DNA from: Paulownia fortunei
Lineage: Eukaryota > Streptophyta > Magnoliopsida > Lamiales > Paulowniaceae
NCBI GenBank assembly: GCA_019321725.1
Contig: CM033108.1
Coordinates: 5,402,001-5,466,000 of the forward strand
Length of the DNA: 64,000 nt
Reading direction: 5' to 3'
Below the pieces are notes generated by a model. The model did no database searches. It saw nothing but the letters and a program-made list of their open reading frames with translations, and had not been told where the DNA came from. Below, one piece after another: positions 25,287 through 36,000 of the stretch (positions are counted from its first letter, which is position 1; each line of letters begins with the position of its first letter). Both the position numbers and the translations under genes were made by a program.

Positions 25287-27235
25287 TGTCATAGGCCTAT
25301 CAACTTTAAATTTTACTCTTCAATAAATGTTTAACGAGTATAGAGCGATTAAGAGTTGATCCCACGAGAATCAAGGCTGATTGATTTACTATCGACTTAA
25401 CTAACTAAGAATTTTAATTTCAAAATAAACAACAAACATTTGGAGGGGGGGGATTGAGTTGATTAACTAAACTGCAGAAATTAAAATTCAAAGCCATAAA
25501 AATTAAATCAATAAGCAACAAGTGATTAAAGTAGATTGAGGTTTCATTCGCTGCCACTAGACAGTGAGTTTATATTTCATATCAATATTATAAATAATTT
25601 GCCAATGAAATTATCAACCATAGGTAATAACAAGCACTACTACCCCAATATTTTCTTAGTTGCTAGTTAGATAGAACATGTTCTCTATCTAATTTCCTAC
25701 CCACCAAAAAATCTTGAACAAGTTCTCTAGATTTAATCCAATGGATGCATTAAAACAAGAAAAATAGATTGATCTAAGCAACAACCACACAAGCTTGGGT
25801 CATTTAGCTTAGGTTATGTTTTTCGTTGCAATTAACAAAAATATCTCATAATCATTAATCATAATTTATTACATATGATTAAAAATTCAAAATAATTACG
25901 GATCTTAAATCTCTAATCTAATTATAGGGAGTTTTCATACCCAATTTAGTTGTGCACCTAAATAAAGCAAGAAAATACCCATAAGACATTAATTATAGAA
26001 AAACAAAAACAACTTCAATTGAAAAGTTGATCAATAATATCAAACACTTGATTACAAAAATTCATGTCTAGGGCTTTGAAATCAACATCAACCAATAAGG
26101 AAGTTTAGTCTAACATGATAAGAAATGATAAGAGAATAAAAATTAGCAACATTGGGAATCAAATAAACTTATTGGTTGAAGAAAATAGTTGAGGTTGATG
26201 GTAGATTATGGATGTCTCCTCCTCCAAGCTTCTTTCACTTTTTCTTCCTTGAAGCTCCAAAACCCCCCAAGAGTGCTTTCAAAAGATTTATGTGATTTCT
26301 AGAAAAGTGAGTGAATCTGAAAATTGATGTTTGTGTTGAGAGGATAGTGTCTTTTTATAAAGTGTGAGATGGTGATGTGATTTGATATAAAGTGTATAAG
26401 GTGTGTTGTGCATTTGGTGTAAATATGTAAGGAGTGTTGTGCATTTGGTATAAAGTGTGTATGGTATGTTGTAAAGTATGTAATGTGTGTGGTGTGATAT
26501 ATCTATCTAGTGTATACATATCACAAGCATGTACCAAAAGGTGTAAAGGATCGCCACTTGTCACCACTCCAAACAAAAGCATCAATTTTGTCACATGGAT
26601 GGTGCCTAGGCGCTCTGTTTTGGTGCTTAGGCACTGTGTTCTCTATTTTGTTTGGCGCCTAGGCGCCGTTGCTGCTGTTTTTGTTCCTTCAGTTCAGTTT
26701 CTGACACGATTTAGCCACTTGCAACTGATTTTTGATATCTTTATAGGTTGAATTGGCTTTTGGTGTCTTCATAACAATTGTAACCTATATGTTAGCTCTC
26801 TGTATCCACTTGAATCAGATCAATATCACATTGTTGGAGAGAGTTATGCCAAAACTACCAAAACTGCCATATCCGAAAGTTTCAGTGTATGTTTGACTCT
26901 TTAACTAAATTTTTCTCTTTGAAATCAATTGAATTGGAAAACGTTACTAACATGAAAGTTGTACGTATATCTCTTATCGTTCTAATAAGATAAGAATAAG
27001 GTCCATAGGGTTTTGGATCATAAATTTATGTAAAAATATAAAAACTGCCGCAGTGGAACATTGTCAATTTGGCCCAATAATGTTTGTTTCAACTTCGTTT
27101 TGGCTCATTTTCAATCTTTTGATTTTCAAACTCCTATCACACACAAAACATTAACAAAAATATATTATTAACAAGAACAAAGCAAGAAACACATAGAGGA
27201 ATTGATACAAACTATGTAAAAATATACACTTATCA
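25287..27235 (-). repeat. 5' LTR of the gypsy element
   Basis: About 1.95 kb. It starts TGATAAGTG (minus strand) at 27235 and ends near TGACA at about 25287, beside the PBS. It contains a segment missing from the other LTR (25941-26508), partly built of imperfect 'ttgtgcatttggt'-type repeats. It also has three clustered copies of a GGCGCCTAGGCGCC-like motif (26606-26667), the last of which (26654-26667) is a perfect 14-bp palindrome. Confidence 0.85.
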
Positions 27236-27972
27236 AGAACTAAACAAACCCTATTATAGAATAAGGTTTCATGACAAAATTTTGAATTTCATAATTCTTA
27301 TTCATGCTTGCGCAGCATAAATTTTATACTTACATTTATAATTTGAAGACAAAAATGAAGTGATATAATGATGTAAAAAATGCAACGATTGGAATAAGGT
27401 ACCTCATTATAAGATAATGAGGTATTTCATCTCATATTCCAATATCACCCATACACACTAAATATATAGGATGATATCATTAATGTACACTTGGCATTGA
27501 AATATAAGATAAAATACTATTTGAAATAAAGGATTTGAACTAAAGTAGGATCGGGGGTTGTTCCGGCACTTATAGTTATTAACAAACGAGTTGAATGGAA
27601 ATACTCAATATTTTTTCCATATATAGTATAAGCTTCACATGGATGTGCGAAGGATTGTCCAATATCATTGAACTATTTTTGCTATTGGCATATCTGGTAT
27701 TGTATATTGACATATCTTATTGTGTTCGCACCAAGATGATATTGCAAGCAACTATATTGAGACTATCAATATAGAAATGGAAGCAGCTTTATACAACAAT
27801 TACATTTGTTGTCATTCAGAAAAAAATCAAAATAAAATAGAAAATTTAGATCCCACATACTTATTATCTTTTATTTTAGACACAACATAGAAATTAAATT
27901 CATTGCCTTCTATTGTGAAACCATTTTTCTCAATCAGGAATGCTATAAACCCCAATGCATGGCCAGGTGGAC

Positions 27973-29046
27973 TCATGGAAAACGGCATCCTCTATAAGCT
28001 GCAAACGAAAGCACAAATGTGAACCCAATAAAACATAAGACACATCCACATATTTGTACATCATTTATTTTGCGATGATTAATATTTTATTAAGGTGATA
28101 ATCTAGATCTAACAATCCAAAAACTTTGGGAAGAATTTATTTCACTTAGAATTAGAAAATAAATGTTCTTCCAACAATAGTTTGGATTGCTATTGAATCA
28201 CAATGCATATTTGTTGAAGAAATCATGATATTTTATTACAAGATAAACAATCCAAATACCAACCAGTCATGCGCTAATCTAGTTATATAGTATTTTTTTG
28301 TACACAAATATCTCTATTTATGACCGTATTACGTACGTTCTTATTTGTTTATGTATTATCACATATATTAACCTATGATAAATAAATATGTTCGCTATCA
28401 ATCTTATTTAGGAGTAAACAAAAATGTACATAGATGCACAAATTAATCACAATTCCTTTAATTAATGTCCAAAAGATATTTAAATAAATAAAATACGTGG
28501 TAAACTTGTGATTTCATGAAGATCTATCAACCTTTTTATTCATGCAACGATCATCAAGTCTATTAATTAAGACTAGCAAGAAAGAAAGGGTAAATATGAA
28601 AAAGTAGTTTACAAGGATTAGTGTGGGTAATCTTGCCAAGGGTATTCGAACACACTTGTCCGTCCTTATAATCAAGGTTGAGGAGGTAAGAAGCATGCTT
28701 TCTCACTCTCTTCTGGTGATTTAAGGATGTTGGAGCGATATAGCACACACCTCCAGGTTCTATCTTAGTACAATTTCGTATTCGGCATGTGTTCCTTATG
28801 TACTCTTCCAACCTCGCACGTGCAGCATTGCTTCTTGCCACACACCATGACTGGCTTCCCTTTACAATATACAATGTAGCATATCATCAACTGTCTAAAA
28901 TGGTGATAACAAATTAAAAAATTAATGATCATGACAAGTCATAATGTTCGATCATAAAAATAATGTTGTGCCAGCATTCTTACCTTACAAACATTGAGGC
29001 AAAACAGCAAAGCAAAGTACCACAAGACGATATTTATTTTTCCCAT
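27973..29046 (-). CDS. X8/CBM43 domain secreted protein, copy 3
   Basis: Exon 1 is 29046-28984 (signal peptide, same as copy 2 except two residues near its end). Exon 3 is 27998-27973, ending SYRGCRFP then TGA. Exon 2 ends at 28613 (donor CCTT|GTAAAC). The acceptor equivalent to that of copy 2 ('attttag', about 28896) is out of frame here, because the start of exon 2 has two extra bases that create in-frame stops. A downstream acceptor, 'gtaaag|GGAAGC' (exon 28859-28613), restores the frame and gives 111 aa with the whole X8 domain: SWCVARSN, IEPGGVCYIAP, HASYLLNLDY, QVCSNT. So the gene may be intact with a shorter exon 2, or it may be a very young pseudogene. Its role would be as for copy 2, callose binding outside the cell. 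Confidence 0.7.
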
Positions 29047-29356
29047 TAAGAAATAGCAACTCGTTTTCTTTTTCTTCTGTTTTTTTTTTTTTTTGTCAAT
29101 ATAATTGTATTTTAAGTATTTGATTTGGTGGTGAGAAGCTTCAGTTCCACCATTAGTTATATATGTATCAAGGCTAACATTATTGGTAGCACTTCTACCT
29201 AACTTCATCAATTGACCTTATCATGGATCAGAAAATATCCAAACTAGAGCCAATACCATGTATAATAAATGGAAAATGTTATTTATTAAGTTTATCCTTA
29301 TTGAAAGACATGGCAGATTTAGAACTTTATATACACATATATGTATATGATTATAC

Positions 29357-29600
29357 ATAGAAATTATTCTTGAAATTTAGCTGAAATACCACAAAAACTC
29401 GGTTATCTTTCAAAATCACAAATATTTCCTTGAAATATTACAAATACCTTCTTGAGATTATTTTTATTTTACAAATACCCCTCAATAGGTGCAATTTATA
29501 AAATAAAAATAAATGTCAAGTGGGTATTTATAATTTTAAAAAATAATTATTAGATTTTTTATAATTAAGCTAAACCTTAAGATAGTTTTTATAATTCATA
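29357..29600. mobile_element. damaged copy of the unit A MITE (11242-11496)
   Basis: Matches the unit A MITE through 'ttattcttgaa-tttag' and 'actcggtta', but the GGGTAAATTAC left terminus and the flanking TSD are lost. Confidence 0.7.
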
Positions 29601-29638
29601 TGTAATATAGGATATATATCTTCTTGCTTTCGTGCACT

Positions 29639-29730
29639 CAGTGGTGAAGCTAGGGGGTGGGAAGCGGCGCCTCCCCCCAACCAACAAAAAAAATTCTCAC
29701 CCCGATATCTATTTTTTGACTCCACCTCGA
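29639..29730. mobile_element. short insertion in unit B only, hAT-MITE-like
   Basis: Unit A reads 'cgtgcacttacacacc'. Unit B has about 92 extra bases between 'cgtgcact' and 'cttgcatttacacacc', starting CAGTGGTGAAGCTAGGGGG and ending CTCCACCTCGAC. The CAGTGGYGRAGC-type terminus is common in plant hAT MITEs, and the flanks (TCGTGCACT / CTTGCATT) could be a decayed 8-bp TSD. It inserted after the duplication or was lost from unit A. Confidence 0.6.
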
Positions 29731-29739
29731 CTTGCATTT

Positions 29740-30227
29740 ACACACCATATGATGAGAAAGTTTTAGATTTTGCTTTTAAATATTTGCAAGTCCATTGTAA
29801 TAAAATATAAAGTAAAAAACATAATAAGAACAAAGCATATGGTGAAAGACCTATTGACTTGTCTGAAAAATGAGCAAAGAAATGCAAGATAGAATTTTGG
29901 TGTACATGTGTGCTTATCTCTTCGACCTCTTTAGGTTATCATGTATTATTAACAATTATTCAGTTAATAAACAAATAGTTTGAACAGAATTATTGTCTTT
30001 ATTAAATTTGTGAAAATTATTAATATGATAACATAAAAAATTATCGCTTAATGCATATTCCCTACAAGTAAAAAAACATTTGTAGAGAAAAAATTTGTAG
30101 GCAATCAATGAATTTGTTTTCGGGGTCATTCTAGCATCTATCATTTGTTGATGTCCTATGTTTAAATAGGAGCATTTTTGCTAGCCCAACAAAAATATGA
30201 TTTGTCCTATCCAAACGTTATGTAATT

Positions 30228-30266
<39 letters not shown>

Positions 30267-33073
30267 ATATATATGTATGTATTACTACTAAACAAACAAG
30301 GCCTTCCAAGTTTATAATCGCAATGTGAACTGAGCTCTTCATATGCACACTCTTCAATTGAACTGAAAATAATAAACGATGATGTGATCTAAACTAGACT
30401 TAATCATTGTGTCATAGTTTAAGTACTTGAGTTTAGCATGTTTTGGAAGAGTTAACTTAAATGGGTCTGACATGAATAAATTTGAGTTGATCTGTCCATA
30501 TTATAGTTGACCTGGATAGATAAGAGTTAACAGAACTGATGAGCTCAGCTACGGCCTAGTAGAAATAAAGTCATACTCTATTTATGCCAAATTTTGGATA
30601 ATGAAAAGGAATCTTACCTTATCTAGATTTCTCAATTCATAAAAATTTATTAAATGAGAATTATCTAATAAGGTAATATAATTTTTTTTTCAATTACCTT
30701 CTTACTTACATGATATATATATATATATATATACACCTCTTATTGATCGTACGTTCTTTACATTGAGTATATGTTTTAATTGAGTGATAGATAGATTTTT
30801 TTTGAATACTTACTGATTTAAAAGTTGAAGAATTATCATTGAGCAGCACCCAACGCTTTGCAGATCAATTCAGGAATGATTTGTGGATAAAAGTATTGGA
30901 TTAAGGTTTTTGATTCATACTAAAGATTGAGCACATCACGTGATAAAGTATTATATAATTTAAAAAAGTAATAAAAAATCAATATTTTAATTTAAGGTCA
31001 TTTTTCAACAATATGGATAATATTGATTAATTTTTATGTATAAGAACTACTTTATAAAATATAAAATTTTAAATAATTTTTTTTAAAAAAACAAAAGGTG
31101 AAACCAAATTATTTTTTCCCTCTTCAATAACTAAGTATATAATTTTTATATGACAAAACAACACATAATTAAAGTCAAAGTTATATACACTAAAATAAAG
31201 AGTGTAGATTAATTTTTATTATTCAAGATAATTACATGATTTTGAAAATAATAAATGAAACCATCTTTTAAAATGCATTATTTTGAAAAAAACAGTGTGA
31301 TACTAAAATAAATTATGAGCTTCAACACGATAAATAATGCATTTGAAAATAATTCCCTTTTTATTTTCTTTTGAAAAATATTCTAATTATTACATTACAA
31401 AACTAGGGCCTCTGTAACTAAGCTTAGTTCTCTTAGCTCATTATGACAATTATGCAATAGGAAAATTATTAAGAATTTAATTTTTTTATCTTTTATGTTT
31501 AAAAACTGACCTATATTTTTTTTATCTCATTGAAGTAACCTTAAAACTTAAATTTTGGTCTCACTCATTTATTTTATTAAAAATTATCACTCGTTTTGTT
31601 TATTAAAATTTTGCCTTATTTTTTAATTGTTATGCCTTTTTCTTTAAAGGCTTGAATATAAAGGTATTTTAGTTTTTAAATGAAATTACAATAAAATCTT
31701 TGAACAAAAAACCACTCGAAGGGACGTATTTGTCAAAGACCCAAATTCAAATTCCAGAAGAGGTAGATACAATTGCCAAAACCTCATAAGAGTTGGATGT
31801 ATATAGCCGAATATTTAAGTGAACATGTAATACATATTTTAGCATATATACATATCACTTAGATACATACATACATAAGTACATTCATATATTCCATCGA
31901 TCTCAAAATTATAAAGTTACTTCAACCAAATACAATTTTAGAGAGTGGAGCTAAGAAAATATAAATTTTATGTACTTTTATACTATTTTTTTTTAAAGTA
32001 ATGATCAAAAATTAATAATATCACGTTATTACTTTAATTAATACGATAGTTTCGACTTTAAAACATTGTCTTATTTTTGGAAGTTGCAAAAAAATTGGAG
32101 CAATAAATTTGAAATAAAGGGAGCATAATTTATGCAGGTGTGATGCGTCCATGACATGTGTAGTGAGAAAAAACATAAACTAAGGCTTTGCTGTTTTCAA
32201 TTTTATTTTCATTTTTATCATTTTCAAGTGTATTTTTTATTTTGCACTAATTTTTGTGTGAAATAAAAATGCACTTGTAAAAATATCAACATTATTAATT
32301 TGAAAATAATATTTCAGTATGAATAATAATTAATTAATCCCATTATTTTATTTGTCTCATTAATCAAATTTTCTTTAATTCAAAATAATTATATAAAATA
32401 TTAACAGTACCATTATAGAAACAAAACTATAATTTAATTAATTTGTGAGTTTTAGTAATTTCAAGATTAATGTAACATTATATTAAACATTAATAATATG
32501 AGTCCTATTTTGATAAATACGTATTTAAATTTAAAATTGATTATTACAGATCTAAAAAAATAAAAATAAATATTATTTAATTAAACATGAATAAAACAAA
32601 CACAGGTATTTTGCATCACCCTGGTTTCTTTAAAGTTGGGACTGACCACTCACAATGAAAATTCAACGCAAGTATTCAAACAAAAAATCAATCAATGGTT
32701 TCCGACAAAAAAATAGATGATCAAAAGAACATAAACCACAAGACACACATATAAAGCTACAAGACACAAACTTAATGTCTTTGACAGTTCTTTGGTTGGT
32801 TCGAATGCTGATAATAATGGCCTGGTGCATTGCTAGCTAACCAAGCCCATAAAATTCCTTTCAATGGTTGTGTACGTCTGGCACAAGAATTCGATGCCAA
32901 GCAGCTATATTCGTGTTACGCATTGAAGGACGCAAACCCCTTCTGTCCTAATGAAGGAAGAAAGAACTAATATACGGTCAATGTAGTCCAAAATACACCG
33001 AAGTTGCATTATCTATACTAGCACTTTACACGAAAAAGAAATGCATAATTCGCGCACCAAGAGGGTTTCGTGT
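29740..33073. other. non-coding part of unit B, including KNOX 3' flank
   Basis: AT-rich with TA/TATG microsatellites at 30222-30290 and 30715-30731. Block 30355-31230 is absent from unit A. The last roughly 450 bases are the KNOX 3' UTR and flank. No other gene is supported. Confidence 0.65.
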
Positions 33074-36000
33074 TCAAGTACCAGTACCTTCTGTAGCAAG
33101 GTACAAGGATCTTGCATTAATGTCATCACTTGCACCTTCCATAACAGTGAATCTCGTGTCCTCCGGAGGTCTCCAGTGTCGTTTCCTCTGGTTAACGAAC
33201 CAGTTATTGATCTGCTTCCGGTCCAATCCAGTGACATCTGATAGCCTGTTTTTCTCCTGTTCCTGCATCACAGTGCAGTACAAATTTAGGTAGAAATTAG
33301 AGGAAATTGCTTCAGAACTGGAAAAACAAAGAGTGCAGTTGAGTTTTAATTGAGAAGTGCATTCTATCTACATTTTCATCCTATCCTTAATATTCATAAA
33401 AAAGAACTCACCGCAGCAAACAAGGGAACTTCAACAAAGAAAAGCAACAGTAGCAAAAGGAAAGTCTTCTTGCAATTGTAATTAAAATAGAATTGGTCCG
33501 TTTCAGTCGATGATGTCAGAAAGGGCAGTGCAGGTTTTTAGAATTGCAAAGCCCAATATTTTGTTGAAAGAACTTACCATAGCAAACAAGAGACCATCGA
33601 CAAAGAAAAGCAACAGTAGCAAAAGGAAAGTCTTCTTGTAATTGTGATTAAAATAGTATTGCCCCGTTTCAGTCGATGATGTCAAAAAGGGAAATGTTTT
33701 CGGATTGCAAACCCCAATATTTTGTTCTCTATATTGACACCCATGCAGAAGACTCAAACATTACTATTTGAAACAGACTAAATTTTTAAAAAACATTGTA
33801 AAAAGTTTTTCCTTATTTAAATGTAAGGGAAAGATGGAGTACCTGACCTAATTAAGAAGTAAAACTGGCAAACACTCTGTTAGTATGAATGCATTAGTGC
33901 TTTTAATAGCAAAATAAAATCGCATACTAATGTGCTTTCATGAAGTAAAATTTTTTTTGAGATGCGTAGTTTCTGACTAGCTAAGAACCTGAATTTCTAT
34001 TAATCCTCATAGGTTATGTAAAGATCTATTTCACGCTCGTCTGATGCAAAACTAATTCAGCCAGAGTTTTGCTGTTGCTTTTTATGCTTTAGAAAGATAT
34101 GCCTGGTCTTCTTTGTCGGTGGATATGGCCTGACTATATCTCAGTGCAGCAAGACCATGAATAACTACAAGTACTATTCAGTGCATGCCTTTGTCTCATA
34201 ATCATGTATGATGCATCTTTGAAGTAATAAATGAACCAAAGAAGTTGAAATTACCGTGGGATACGGCCACCTGTAGTGTTTGTTCCACCAGTCTAGCAAT
34301 GCAGTTCTTGCATCCTTTGGTAGTTTCGGTTTTTTCCTTTCCTTCAAGAATTCCTTTCTCAAACTGCTGAGATAGCCACTGTATTTGCGCATTAGCATTT
34401 CTTTCAGCTCGTGATTACCTTGACGGCTACAAGTAGGTTCTTGACTATCAGGTGCATCTTGTTTTCCACAACTCATATTCTCATCAGATGGACCACAACT
34501 ATCATCTGATAACAACCGGTTGTACAAAAATCTCAGTAGGTTCTTCTGTTGGAACTCAAGTTTGCAAGCACAAATAACCAATTAATTGGAATCAAGTACT
34601 TTTTTATTCCCATACAAAATAGACACTAGAATCACCAATGTCATAAAAAGAAAAAAAAAATGGTTGAATCATTTGCAAAACAACTCCAGCAAATGAAGAG
34701 AATTTACCAAAAGAATAAGTAATCATTGTTAAGTCGAAAGTTTCATCCTGTTCACGAAATAAAAGGTCTAACAGTAAAATTGCCTCAACATATATCACCA
34801 GACATGCACATATATCACCAGACATGCATATGGTAAATAAAGGAGTAACAAACAGATAGACATAAAGTTCAACCTTTGTTCATATCCTCGGAACCAATGT
34901 TAGTATTTATGACAAATTTGTAAATAGAATATCTTTTCAATTTTTGAGTTGATACATCAAACTGCATTGGGAGGAGTTCACTGTAAAACTTCCAGTCATT
35001 ATCATATTGCAGCTCATATTTCATCAACTAATGGGAGCCACCAAAAATTCTACACTTACAGTAGATGAAAAAAATGGCAGAAACTAAAATTACTCGTACA
35101 TTCATATGTAGTGGGTACAGTCACATGCAACGATTATCAACCCTTAAGCCTCCAAACCCAAATGGAACCATTAGAGATTGTACCATGTAGGAATATAATG
35201 ATAACCAGATACATGATGTAACCTCTGATTTGTTTTCAGTTGGATGTTGAAGTAAACCCTGAGATTGGGGCATTTTAGTGAATGTTTAAAACTAACAGAT
35301 GTCAAAGTAGTTTGCTTTTTGCATGTTTCGTAAGTTACCATTCCTTCTTCATTCTTACAATAGTTGATAAGCTAATTTACCGATTGGTAAGTACCAAGAA
35401 TGCCGCTTCAGAAGATTTGAAGCTGTTATGGAGCTTAAGGATGAATCTGTGTCATTTATAGGCAAAGAAAGGAAAATAAGGTATTATCCACTCCAAATTT
35501 GGTTTTCAAAGAGGAAAAACGAAATAATTCATATTATGACCTTGGATCTTGATGGGGAACTACTTACTACTTTCTGGTTCTTCTCATGGGACATAGATTC
35601 TGATGGCCTAATAATATATATGTACAAGAGAAAACCTAAACCTATAGTCGCTAAGCATAAATCTTTTCCAGCAGACACTTTTGAGGCTTATTTGAGATGT
35701 GTTATAAAAGCCCCGGCTAAACTTATTGATGGCAGAAAACCAATTTCAGTTTCTGAATATCGATTAATTGAATCTCCCGCACAACTATAGGTAAGATTAA
35801 GGGAATGCAAATGAAATTGTTGCAGGCCATTTAACTTGCCAATTCTTTCTCAGATTTTGTTGGGAATGTCTTGTATATATTTTGATGATGATTAGGTAGT
35901 TGTACAAGGCCTCAAAAACTATTGTAATTTTCCGTTTGTCATGAATATAGTAAGAGCTACTTTCAGATCCGCTGACCGGAGCAGAGCAGTAGACATTAGC

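Larger units (their letters stand above)
15061..27235 (-). mobile_element. degenerate Ty3/gypsy LTR retrotransposon, Athila-like
   Basis: LTRs lie at 15061-16388 (3' LTR) and about 25287-27235 (5' LTR). On the minus strand the order is 5' LTR, primer-binding site, gag, protease, reverse transcriptase, RNase H, integrase, about 3.6 kb of non-coding DNA, then the 3' LTR. The PBS resembles the tRNA-Asp-type site used by many plant gypsy elements. The RT catalytic block reads FMDDFS, as in Athila-type elements. The domains are spread over several frames with stops, so the element is dead. Both LTRs begin TGATAAGT on the minus strand. The outer end of the 3' LTR lacks about 40 bases present in the 5' LTR and does not end in CA. 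A 6-bp AGAACT flanks the element (15055-15060 and 27236-27241). It may be a target-site duplication or chance, because the left end is truncated. Confidence 0.9.
27236..33740. repeat. segmental duplication, unit B (direct repeat of 9066-15049)
   Basis: Same boundaries as unit A ('agaactaaac' to 'ttgacac'). Unit B continues without a break into the rest of KNOX intron 4, so it holds the functional end of that gene. It is 6505 bases against 5984 for unit A. The excess comes mainly from the middle block 30355-31230 and from a roughly 92-base insertion at 29639. Confidence 0.92.
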
